Source: Flavobacterium urumqiense (GTDB lineage Bacteria; Bacteroidota; Bacteroidia; Flavobacteriales; Flavobacteriaceae). Taken from it: a stretch of 64,000 nt of DNA. The stretch is from positions 641,977-705,976 of the forward strand of contig NZ_FNVP01000001.1 of NCBI RefSeq assembly GCF_900108015.1, in the 5' to 3' direction. The translations under genes were made by a program, and so were the position numbers. Positions 57,349 through 64,000 of this stretch are shown here, one piece after another (the first letter of the stretch is position 1; the number at the start of each line of letters is the position of its first letter). A model generated the notes under the pieces. The model saw only the letters and a program-made list of their open reading frames with translations. It did not search any database and had not been told where the DNA came from.

Positions 57349-58125
57349 ATGAAAGTTACCCTAATCCAATCGCCTTTAATTTGGGAAAGTCCAAAAGAGA
57401 ACCGAAACTATTTCGAAGAAAAAATAAATTCAATTTCTGAAAATATTGATCTGATTATACTTCCTGAAATGTTTACAACGGGTTTTACAATGAGTCCAGG
57501 GAATGTTGCGGAAACAATGCAAGGCGAAACGGTAACGTGGCTTAAAGCATTGGCAAAAGCCAAAAAAAGTGCTATCACGGGAAGTTTAGTTATTGAAGAA
57601 AATAATAATTTCTACAATAGAATGGTTTTCGTATTTCCGTCAGGGGAACTTCAATTCTATGATAAAAAACATTTATTTACATTGGCTGGAGAAGACAAAG
57701 TATATACTAGCGGAACGCAAAAAGTTATAGTTAATTATTTAGATTGGAAAATTTGTCTCCAAGTATGTTATGATTTACGATTCCCGGTATTTTCAAGAAA
57801 TTCGGAAGATTATGATTTGCTTATTTATGTTGCAAGTTGGCCAAAAACAAGAATAAATGCTTGGGACGTGTTACTTAAAGCGCGTGCTATAGAAAACATG
57901 AGTTATGCGATTGGCGTTAATAGAATAGGCGAGGACGATAATGGGTATCAGTATACCGGACATTCACAAGTTGTCGATCATCTTGGTTATTATGTGTTGG
58001 AACCACAAGAATCTGAAAGTTCTTTTATAGTAATATTAGACAAAGAAAAAATGTTAGAAACCCGAAAAAAATTAGACTTTTTGAACGACAGAGATTCTTT
58101 TGCAATAAAAAATATACAGCTTTAG
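57349..58125 (+). CDS. nitrilase-family amidase (omega-amidase type)
   Basis: A 258-residue carbon-nitrogen hydrolase. The catalytic triad is Glu in ILPEMFTTGF (about residue 43), Lys in YDKKHLFTL and Cys in ICLQVCYDLRFPVF. The close resemblance is to YafV-type omega-amidases, which hydrolyse 2-oxoglutaramate-like compounds, so this may be a metabolite repair enzyme. Its end overlaps the stop of the convergent lipoprotein gene by 4 bp. Confidence 0.9.
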   Translation: MKVTLIQSPLIWESPKENRNYFEEKINSISENIDLIILPEMFTTGFTMSPGNVAETMQGETVTWLKALAKAKKSAITGSLVIEENNNFYNRMVFVFPSGELQFYDKKHLFTLAGEDKVYTSGTQKVIVNYLDWKICLQVCYDLRFPVFSRNSEDYDLLIYVASWPKTRINAWDVLLKARAIENMSYAIGVNRIGEDDNGYQYTGHSQVVDHLGYYVLEPQESESSFIVILDKEKMLETRKKLDFLNDRDSFAIKNIQL

Positions 58126-59774
58126 TTTTTCTTATCTATTTTCTTTTTTGGTTCCGGGCTGTAGGGAATACTCAAATCAAAAATCTGATTTACATCCCAA
58201 TTTGCACGAACATCAATTTCTTTTGAGAAATAAATAACTTCTTCGGCTTGACGTTTTTCTAAATAATTTCCTGAATCCCATTCCTTGTTTTTATTCCCGT
58301 CATAAATTGCGCGAAGAGAATACAAAGAGGGTTCAATTAAATTAAAGTCTATTGTGGTGTTTTTCTCTGAGTATTCAGAGGCTAAAACTTCTCCCTTTTG
58401 ATTAGTCAATTCCACTATCACAGGAAATTGTTTTACGTTTTGTAAAGAAACGCTAAGATTTCCATATTCTGCGGCCGTTTTTATTGCTATTTTATAAGTC
58501 AGTGTATCATTTGATTTCTCGAAAAAATCAATCAATGCGCCAGGTTGAATGGTAAAAGCATATTCTTCAGAAGGCTCTTTCTTGAAATCTAAGTATAATC
58601 TTTGATTAAATTCGTCGTATTCCGAAGTGAAAGAAACTGTAGTTCCGGCCTTATTTACTATTTTAATTTTTGAATTATCAAATTTAACTAATGGTGTAGT
58701 AGTTTCAAAAGTCAAACGATCTCTAAAATTTAAAACGCTATTTTGTACCATAGTGATACTTAAAGTGTCTTTTTTCTGGTCTTTGATTTTTAAAGTATAA
58801 TCCTGTTGGTATTTTTCTTTGGTAACCGATAAGGCTAGTGAATCACTTTTTAAAGGTTTGTACCATATTTGTAGAGAATCTTTTTTTGGCAATTGAGTAA
58901 CGATAGAGGGAAGGGTCTCATTTTTGTTTTTTAAAATTATTTTAGGTCTTTCATTAACTGAATTCACTTTTCCTTCGTAACCCATAATTAATCTATTGCC
59001 CGACGCTTGAGTTGGTTTATAGACTTTAAATGGTGCAACTTCCTTGAATAACTCTAATTCGTAAACAGTGTCATTTGGGATGGTTATGTATTGTTTGCTA
59101 AATCCAATTTTGTCTTTTTTTGGATTAAATTTATTGTTGCTATTATAATCTTTCATCGCCACAAGAAGATATTTTCCTGCTTTTAAATTCTCTAATTTAA
59201 AAGTTTTCGAGCTATCAAGTGTATTTGAGATGTATCTAGGATTATCAGTATAAACTATTGAATCTTTAAAGGTGTCATTTATCTCATAAAGCATTACAGA
59301 AACAAAAGATTCTACTTCTTTGTCATACGCATCCTTCACTTTTCCGCTCAGCGACAGAGAATCGATATGATCACCGGTCGAAAATACATATTTGAATTGG
59401 TTAAACGGATTTCCTTCATTATTGTCAGAAATACTTTGACCAAAGTTGAAACTATACGTTGTATTAGGCTGTAGGGTATCTTTTATTTTAATTGTAATAA
59501 ACTTACTTGCGGTAGTTGGTAAAATCAAAGGCTCTTGTTTCATTGGCGGAGAAATGATTAATTGCTTGTTCAGGTTTTTTAATTTGATATTTTCATCAAA
59601 TATCAATTTAATCTCATCTCCTTTAAAGTTGGTGCTAAAATTCTTAGGAAAACTCATTTTTAAAACGGGTGCAATCGTGTCTTTTAAACCGCCGGTTATA
59701 TTTCCTCTTTTTGCACAACCTATTGTTACTAAAAGTAATAGCAGGGAAATATACCTTAAATTGTTTTTCAACAT
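58122..59774 (-). CDS. lipoprotein with SbsA-type Ig-like domain
   Basis: A 550-residue secreted lipoprotein. The lipobox VTIGC places the modified Cys at residue 20. Residues about 35-135 form a Big_5/SbsA-like immunoglobulin domain (DTIAPVLKMSFPKNFSTNF, LIFDENIKLKNLN, TTYSFNFGQSISDNNEGNP). Later parts are beta-rich and may repeat the fold, with a carboxypeptidase-like unit around LENLKAGKYLLVAMKDYNSNNKFN. It is common in Flavobacteriia but the function is not known; a cell-envelope structural role is likely. Confidence 0.85.
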   Translation of the reverse strand: MLKNNLRYISLLLLLVTIGCAKRGNITGGLKDTIAPVLKMSFPKNFSTNFKGDEIKLIFDENIKLKNLNKQLIISPPMKQEPLILPTTASKFITIKIKDTLQPNTTYSFNFGQSISDNNEGNPFNQFKYVFSTGDHIDSLSLSGKVKDAYDKEVESFVSVMLYEINDTFKDSIVYTDNPRYISNTLDSSKTFKLENLKAGKYLLVAMKDYNSNNKFNPKKDKIGFSKQYITIPNDTVYELELFKEVAPFKVYKPTQASGNRLIMGYEGKVNSVNERPKIILKNKNETLPSIVTQLPKKDSLQIWYKPLKSDSLALSVTKEKYQQDYTLKIKDQKKDTLSITMVQNSVLNFRDRLTFETTTPLVKFDNSKIKIVNKAGTTVSFTSEYDEFNQRLYLDFKKEPSEEYAFTIQPGALIDFFEKSNDTLTYKIAIKTAAEYGNLSVSLQNVKQFPVIVELTNQKGEVLASEYSEKNTTIDFNLIEPSLYSLRAIYDGNKNKEWDSGNYLEKRQAEEVIYFSKEIDVRANWDVNQIFDLSIPYSPEPKKKIDKKN

Positions 59775-59952
59775 ATCAAATTTGTATTAGAATTACAAAA
59801 TAACAATTATAATTAATGGGATTGAAACTTTTTAATGTTTTATTACAGGTATTTAAACGGGCTTACTTTTAAGATTCTTTATTTTCTTTTTATCTTTTAA
59901 TGTGTAAATTTACCTCGATATAAAATTTGTAATTTTAGATAATAGATAGGAA

Positions 59953-60354
59953 ATGAAAAAAATTGAACACATAGGAATTGCAGTAAAAAATTTAGAAGTA
60001 TCCAATTTAATTTTCGAAAAACTACTGGGTTTTCCGGCTTATAAATATGAAAATGTAGAAAGTGAAGGTGTAAGTACTTCTTTCTTTGCCGTTGGGCCAA
60101 ACAAGATAGAACTTCTGGCAGCGACTAATCCGGAGAGTCCTATTGCTAAATTTATAGAAAAAAAAGGGGAAGGGATACATCATATTGCTTTTGATGTTGA
60201 AGATATTTTTTTAGAAATAGCACGTTTGAAAAAAGAAGGATTTGTTGTCCTGAATGAAATACCAAAAAAAGGAGCTGATAATAAGTTAGTTGCATTTTTG
60301 CACCCTAAAAGCACGAATGGTGTCTTGATTGAACTTTGTCAGGAAATAAGTTAA
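59953..60354 (+). CDS. mce: methylmalonyl-CoA epimerase
   Basis: A 133-residue glyoxalase-fold enzyme that interconverts the R and S forms of methylmalonyl-CoA, between propionyl-CoA and succinyl-CoA metabolism. Metal ligands are visible as His in IEHIGIAVKN, Gln or Glu near PNKIELLAA, His in GIHHIAFDVED and Glu in GVLIELCQE. Size and motifs are typical. No mutase gene is in the window. Confidence 0.93.
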   Translation: MKKIEHIGIAVKNLEVSNLIFEKLLGFPAYKYENVESEGVSTSFFAVGPNKIELLAATNPESPIAKFIEKKGEGIHHIAFDVEDIFLEIARLKKEGFVVLNEIPKKGADNKLVAFLHPKSTNGVLIELCQEIS

Positions 60355-60496
60355 TTTTATTTTATTGGAAATTTTAGAACTCTAATAATCAACGGTTTTC
60401 TAATTAATAAATATAAATATTAAAACTATCTGAAAATCTAAGGCGTAAATGTTTGGAGTGAATAAAAAATAGTGGTAATATTGCAAACTCTTAACC

Positions 60497-60570
60497 GGTC
60501 CTATAGCTCAGTTGGTTAGAGCACCTGACTCATAATCAGGTGGTCCCTGGTTCGAGCCCAGGTGGGACCA
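60497..60570 (+). tRNA. tRNA with CAT anticodon (elongator Met or Ile2)
   Basis: A complete 74-base cloverleaf. The acceptor arm is GGTCCTA with TGGGACC, the D-arm is GCTC-AGTTGGTTA-GAGC, and the anticodon stem CCTGA/TCAGG encloses loop CTCATAA. The T-arm is CCTGG-TTCGAGC-CCAGG and the discriminator base is A. CCA is not encoded. A CAT anticodon can be Met or lysidine-modified Ile2; sequence alone by eye does not settle it. Accessory genes start right after it, so its 3' end is a plausible integration site. Confidence 0.9.
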
Positions 60571-60696
60571 CTTCAATGAATTCAAGCCTTTACAGCAATG
60601 TGGAGGCTTTTGTTTTTTCTACAGGTTAAACATAGGTTAAACATTTTCCATATTTCTTTTTTATATTTATCGGAATTAATCTCAATATTTAGCATA
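60571..60696 (+). other. junction between the tRNA and accessory genes
   Basis: Holds a short stem, AAGCCT and AGGCTT, 14-20 bp past the tRNA, and two exact tandem copies of AGGTTAAACAT (60623-60633 and 60634-60644). Such short direct repeats near an integration site could be recombinase or excisionase arm sites, by inference. No integrase gene is here. Confidence 0.45.
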
Positions 60697-61575
60697 ATGC
60701 CAAACTCTAGTCTACAATTTTATCACGATTTAGTATTTCATAATGGGATTGAAGTTTTATTTGCATCTTTCATAAACAATCCTGAACTCATAAGTAATGG
60801 ATTTGAATATTTACAGGAATACGATTATTATCTTAAGGATGAAATGATAATTGATAGTGAAGATGCAAAATTTGAAATAACAATAATTAATAGAGATAAG
60901 TTTTTTGAAAATTCAATCATAAAACAAACATTTATACTTTATCAAGCTATAAGTGATAATCTAATAGAACTACCCGAATCAGAGAAGTCAAAATTACTTA
61001 TAGATTACTATCACCAATTAGATATTATCACAGTAAAACTTGAAACTCTAGAAGGAGACCTCATAAGTATTGTCAAGAATGAGATATTAAAGATTATTGG
61101 AGATTTGAAAATCAAATACCAAAATATTGTGGAATACCATTCCGTTTTTAGGAAACTTATAATTAAGACCGAAAGTGGAATGTCAATATTTCAGAGCAAA
61201 CCTATAGTACCGTATAGGTTTTTTGGAAAATTGTATGATACAGCATCAAACTTATATTTAATTGATGATGTTGAAATCTCTGAAGAAATGTTTGTTGATG
61301 TATTTACATCTGCCAATCCAGAACCTCACAGCAAAATTATCTTTGACAAATCTAATTTTATAGTTGCCTTTTTTCTGAAAGAAATTGAACCCTTTTTTGA
61401 AAATTTTAATGCAGTTTCGATAGAGAAAAGTAAATTATTTTTAAACAAACAGGGTAAACCTTTAAAAAGTAATGATTTATACGTGGCTTTATCTAGAAAT
61501 AAAGACAATTCACACACTGATATAATTAAAATTCAAAACGAAATCAAAATACTAAAAAAAGAGTATTTGAAATAA
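60697..61575 (+). CDS. hypothetical protein of the tRNA-linked element
   Basis: A 292-residue soluble protein I do not recognise. It is rich in Ile, Lys, Asn and aromatic residues, with a long helical middle. The C-terminal part has KIIFDKSNFIVAFFLKEIEP and then FLNKQGKPLKSNDLYVALSR. That pattern resembles accessory proteins common in Bacteroidota mobile elements, but I cannot name a family. ATG 60697 is chosen; the frame is open upstream to 60598 but that part is low-complexity AT sequence. It is followed by a direct repeat and a hairpin. Confidence 0.6.
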   Translation: MPNSSLQFYHDLVFHNGIEVLFASFINNPELISNGFEYLQEYDYYLKDEMIIDSEDAKFEITIINRDKFFENSIIKQTFILYQAISDNLIELPESEKSKLLIDYYHQLDIITVKLETLEGDLISIVKNEILKIIGDLKIKYQNIVEYHSVFRKLIIKTESGMSIFQSKPIVPYRFFGKLYDTASNLYLIDDVEISEEMFVDVFTSANPEPHSKIIFDKSNFIVAFFLKEIEPFFENFNAVSIEKSKLFLNKQGKPLKSNDLYVALSRNKDNSHTDIIKIQNEIKILKKEYLK

Positions 61576-61639
61576 CCTTACACTATACCTTACACTTTGT
61601 CTTAAACCCTCATTACACTTCTGGAATGAGGGTTTTTTT
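61575..61639 (+). terminator. direct repeat and terminator, module 1
   Basis: Two 12-base copies of ACCTTACAC(T/T)(A/T)T at 61575-61586 and 61587-61598. They are followed by an 11-bp stem, AAACCCTCATT (61604-61614) and AATGAGGGTTT (61625-61635), and a T-run. The same arrangement recurs at 62059-62123. Confidence 0.7.
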
Positions 61640-61665
61640 ATACTATTTCTTTGGTGCCTTAATCA

Positions 61666-61683
61666 GGATATGCACTCATATCC
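61666..61683 (+). promoter_or_regulatory. inverted repeat upstream of HTH gene 1
   Basis: GGATATG (61666-61672) and CATATCC (61677-61683) are perfect inverted copies, 15 bp before the ATG. It is a candidate operator, probably for self-control. Confidence 0.55.
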
Positions 61684-61698
61684 ATAAACTTTATAATT

Positions 61699-62019
61699 AT
61701 GGAATTATTCCAAGAAATCATTTCAAAGGAGCATGTGTTAGAACAATTGAAAAAAGTTCAATTAGATTTAAAAAAGTTGCAATATCTAGAAAAAGAGCTG
61801 GTGTCTTTTGAGGAAGGAAAAAAGTATTTAAGCTTATCAGAATCAGATTTGATTACAATGATTAATGATAAAAAAATTCCATTTTATTCCACAGAGGGAC
61901 AAAATATTTACTTTAGAAAGTCAGAGCTTGAATATTTGGTTTTCTCGGGTAAATTTTCAACAACAGAAGGCTTTGACAAGGAAGTTGAAGCTTATTTGTG
62001 TGCAATTACAATTATTTGA
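61699..62019 (+). CDS. excisionase-like helix-turn-helix protein 1
   Basis: A 106-residue DNA-binding protein. A helical N-terminus (EHVLEQLKKVQLDLKKLQYL) is followed by a MerR/excisionase-type helix-turn-helix: LVSFEEGKKYLSLSESDLITMINDKKIPFY, then the wing NIYFRKSELEYLV. It is clearly a paralogue of the next gene, sharing the K-K-I-P/S-F-Y...IYFR pattern and the C-terminal EVEAYL. It may be a recombination directionality factor or a regulator of the element. Confidence 0.8.
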   Translation: MELFQEIISKEHVLEQLKKVQLDLKKLQYLEKELVSFEEGKKYLSLSESDLITMINDKKIPFYSTEGQNIYFRKSELEYLVFSGKFSTTEGFDKEVEAYLCAITII

Positions 62020-62058
62020 TAATTGATTTGTCAGGATTAAAAAGGTCTGTTTGAAACA

Positions 62059-62123
62059 ACCTTACATTATACCTTACACTTTTACTTACACCCTCATTAC
62101 TCTTTTGAAATGAGGGTTTTTTT
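62059..62123 (+). terminator. direct repeat and terminator, module 2
   Basis: Two 12-base copies, ACCTTACATTAT (62059-62070) and ACCTTACACTTT (62071-62082), then a stem CCCTCATT (62091-62098) and AATGAGGG (62109-62116) and a T-run. It is the second copy of module 1. Confidence 0.7.
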
Positions 62124-62153
62124 ATGCGCTTAATTTGCTTCAATAATAACAGA

Positions 62154-62167
62154 GATATGCGCATATC
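62154..62167 (+). promoter_or_regulatory. 14-bp palindrome upstream of HTH gene 2
   Basis: GATATGCGCATATC is a perfect palindrome, 16 bp before the ATG. It corresponds in place and core (ATATG/CATAT) to the dyad of module 1, with a different spacing between the half-sites. Confidence 0.6.
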
Positions 62168-62183
62168 CATAACCTAAACAGTA

Positions 62184-62483
62184 ATGGAAAATATCCTAAA
62201 GAAATTAGACAGAATAGAAGTCTTAATCGTAAGACAGTACATTTTAAGTAAAGAGATTTTGTCTCTTGAAGAAGCGGGAGCGTATCTGCAATTATCAAAA
62301 TCTTGTCTTTATAAAATGACAAGTAATAAGGAAATATCTTTTTATGTACCAGGAGGCAAAAAGATATATTTCCGTAGAACTGAGCTTGATAGTTGGGTTC
62401 TCAATCGTAAAGTAAGCTCAGTTAACGAGTGTGATTTAGAAGTAGAAAATTACTTAGGAAGAACTCAAAAATCTAGGTCATGA
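62184..62483 (+). CDS. excisionase-like helix-turn-helix protein 2
   Basis: A 99-residue paralogue of the preceding gene product. The helix-turn-helix is EILSLEEAGAYLQLSKSCLYKM and the wing is KKIYFRRTELDSWV, closer to the standard excisionase (Xis/HTH_17) pattern than the first copy. Its stop overlaps the start of the Rep-like gene (ATGA), so the two are translationally coupled. Confidence 0.85.
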   Translation: MENILKKLDRIEVLIVRQYILSKEILSLEEAGAYLQLSKSCLYKMTSNKEISFYVPGGKKIYFRRTELDSWVLNRKVSSVNECDLEVENYLGRTQKSRS

Positions 62484-63133
62484 TAGATTTTATTAGAGTA
62501 CACTACCAAGACAAAAGCAGGATAGAGCCATTTGTTATGAAACAAGAGAACTTTGAAAGGGTTATCACTAGCCTTGAATATCATACTGGAGAAGTACTTT
62601 ATCCATATAAAGCCAATCTTGGAAATATGGAAATAGTAATCAATGAAAATGGAGGCTATGTTAAGAACTCAATACCCAAATTAAATAATTTGTTACTAAC
62701 TGGACAAGAGCATAATTACAATGATTTTTCCTATTCAGAACTATGTTCCAGTATTGATTATTTGTCAGATAATATAATAGATGTTAATGAAACAAAACTA
62801 ACTCAATTAGAATTCGGTTTTAATATTAATGTACCAAAAAGTGCAGAAAAAATTATTGAAGATAGTGTTTTGATGCACAAATTGAAAAGGCACACAGCAT
62901 TAAGAAAGTTTAAAGGCAAAGGCTGTTTGTTAGAATTTGAACATACAAACTTTATGATAAAAATATATGATAAAGCAAAGCAGTATAGAAGAGAAGAAAA
63001 TACACTTCGATTTGAAATTAAATTCCTTAGCACAAAAGAGTTTAATCCACTTGGAGTATATAACATTAATGATTTGAAGAACAAAGACAATTTAAGTATG
63101 CTTTTTAAATATTTGATGATGTGGACATGCTAA
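62480..63133 (+). pseudogene. Rep-like replication initiator, truncated by an insertion sequence
   Basis: The first 217 residues of a protein resembling II/X-type phage and plasmid replication initiators. Features are MIDFIRVHYQD, LTQLEFGFNINVPKSAEKII, MIKIYDKAKQYRREENTLRFEIKF and LGVYNINDL. The II/X family nicks DNA for rolling-circle replication. The last residues (MWTC) come from the insertion sequence that begins near 63120, so the C-terminal part is missing and activity is unlikely. Coupled to the HTH gene through ATGA. The family call is by pattern and is moderate. Confidence 0.6.
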
Positions 63134-63177
63134 CTTAGCCATCACAGAAAGTTAAGAAATAATCTTAATTTTAACCT

Positions 63178-63477
63178 ATGAAACAAGTGCGCAAAATTTA
63201 TGACAAAGCTTTCAAAGAAAAAGCGGTCCAATTGAGTTATGAGAGAACAAACATATCAGAACTGGCCAGAGAGCTGGGAGTATCAGCACCACAGTTGTAC
63301 AAATGGCGCAAAGAGTTCGAGGAGTTTGGAGAGGGAAGTTTTCCTGGAAGAGGGAATTTAAAACTAAGTCCTGAACAAGAAAAAATTCACGAATTGGAGA
63401 AAAGACTCAAAGATGCCGAGTTAGAGCGTGATATATTAAAAAAAGCAATCGGCATTTTTTCCAAGAGCGATCGATGA
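63178..63477 (+). CDS. IS3-family transposase OrfA
   Basis: A 99-residue protein with an HTH_Tnp_1 domain (YDKAFKEKAVQLSYERTNISELARELGVS...). A leucine-rich coiled coil follows (EKIHELEKRLKDAELERDIL). It binds the element's ends. A run of seven A (63438-63444) followed by G is a likely -1 slip site, from which reading continues openly into orfB to give the OrfAB transposase. The stop also overlaps an orfB ATG (ATGA). Confidence 0.93.
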   Translation: MKQVRKIYDKAFKEKAVQLSYERTNISELARELGVSAPQLYKWRKEFEEFGEGSFPGRGNLKLSPEQEKIHELEKRLKDAELERDILKKAIGIFSKSDR

Positions 63478-64000
63478 TTTACAGTTTCATTAAAAACAAT
63501 GAACAAGTATTCCCGATTGAAAAAATGTGCAAAGTTCTACAAGTGAGTAGTGGAAGTTATTACCGATGGAAAAAACAAACAATCACTGCAAGACAGCAAC
63601 GAAAAATCGCCATAAAAGAAAAGATAACAGTGATTTATTTTGAATCCAAACAACGATACGGAAGTCCTAGAATAACATTAGAACTTAGGAGTATTGGTTA
63701 TAAAATTTCAAGAATTAGTGTAGCAAAATATATGAAACAGCTAGGCTTACGAAGTAAATTAAGCAAGAAATTCAAAGTAACGACCAACTCAAATCATAAT
63801 TATTTAATCGTTGAAAATATATTAAACAGAGGGTTTATTGTAAAAATGCCTTCAAAAGCTTGGGTTTCTGATATCACCTATATTCAAACCAAAGAGGGAT
63901 TTGTATACCTGACAACTATTATGGATTTGTACGACCGAAAAATTATAGGTTGGAGTTTGAGCGATGGAATGAGTACGGATGAAACCTCGCTTAAGGCTTG
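63474..64000 (+). CDS. IS3-family transposase OrfB, partial
   Basis: At least 175 residues, open to the window edge. The N-terminus (MIYSFIKNNEQVFPIEKMCK) is followed by an HTH_21 region with YGSPRITLELR. The rve integrase core starts near residue 125, with the first catalytic Asp in WVSDITYI and the second in TIMDLYDRKIIGW. The catalytic Glu lies beyond the window. It can be made from ATG 63474 or as an OrfAB fusion by -1 frameshifting. Confidence 0.92.
   Translation, partial: MIYSFIKNNEQVFPIEKMCKVLQVSSGSYYRWKKQTITARQQRKIAIKEKITVIYFESKQRYGSPRITLELRSIGYKISRISVAKYMKQLGLRSKLSKKFKVTTNSNHNYLIVENILNRGFIVKMPSKAWVSDITYIQTKEGFVYLTTIMDLYDRKIIGWSLSDGMSTDETSLKA

Larger units (their letters stand above)
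63120..64000 (+). mobile_element. IS3-family insertion sequence (left part; runs off the window)
   Basis: Two genes, orfA and orfB, in the IS3 arrangement. The left end is placed near 63120 (TGTGGACATGC) because the Rep-like reading pattern breaks there. The right end and its inverted repeat lie outside the window, so the exact border is not confirmed. Confidence 0.8.

Overview
The window reads as a chromosomal segment of a Flavobacterium-like bacterium (Bacteroidota, Flavobacteriia). The DNA is AT-rich. Several genes are preceded by TAnnTTTG boxes, some with TTG or TTTG about 18-20 bp further upstream, as in Bacteroidota -33/-7 promoters, and Shine-Dalgarno sites are mostly absent. Gene content fits the same group: an IPExxxVDY-type protein beside rnc and pyk, OmpA with thrombospondin type 3 repeats, a 632-residue PurF, a TPR lipoprotein histidine kinase, and an SbsA-type Ig-like lipoprotein.

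Layout. 1-5.1 kb: edge of a CYTH protein, a Gcr-type membrane protein, DNA polymerase IV, a PAS protein and a Bax-inhibitor-1 protein. 5.1-9.7 kb, minus strand: acpP-fabF-rnc, an IPExxxVDY-type gene and pyk. 9.8-20.9 kb: purN, rnhA, divergent oxyR and exported catalase followed by an exported ankyrin protein, a PfkB-family kinase, purF, sod, comF and glyS. 20.9-26.0 kb: a beta-barrel protein, then a signalling cluster. It holds a LytTR regulator whose receiver carries Glu in place of the usual Asp, a small secreted protein of four identical 14-residue repeats, a TPR lipoprotein histidine kinase and its response regulator. 26-44 kb: thiL, a second PfkB-family kinase, lepA, a radical SAM/partner pair of unknown DNA role, dus, a LolE-type permease, rbfA, AddA- and AddB-like helicase/nuclease genes around kbl and ompA. 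44-52 kb: an alpha/beta hydrolase, an AIM24-type protein, pepP, and the glyoxylate genes aceB-aceA divergent from a large XRE/ScfR-type regulator. 52.2-53.4 kb: a decayed HMG-CoA synthase pseudogene. 53.7-60.4 kb: sdhCAB, a nitrilase-family amidase, an Ig-like lipoprotein and methylmalonyl-CoA epimerase.

The right end (60.5-64 kb) is accessory. A tRNA with anticodon CAT is followed by an unknown gene, two paralogous excisionase-like HTH genes with duplicated upstream control regions, and a Rep-like gene cut short by an IS3-family element that runs off the window. This looks like the edge of a tRNA-associated integrative element, although no integrase is visible.

The most unusual signals are the repeat peptide in its signalling cluster (perfectly conserved peptide, synonymous divergence in DNA), the duplicated operator/terminator/HTH modules after the tRNA, the HMG-CoA synthase pseudogene, and three copies of an intergenic repeat with conserved ends and different internal hairpins. 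Central metabolism is well represented: glyoxylate shunt, succinate dehydrogenase, the methylmalonyl-CoA branch and pyruvate kinase. Family assignments come from motifs recognised by eye; no database search was run.
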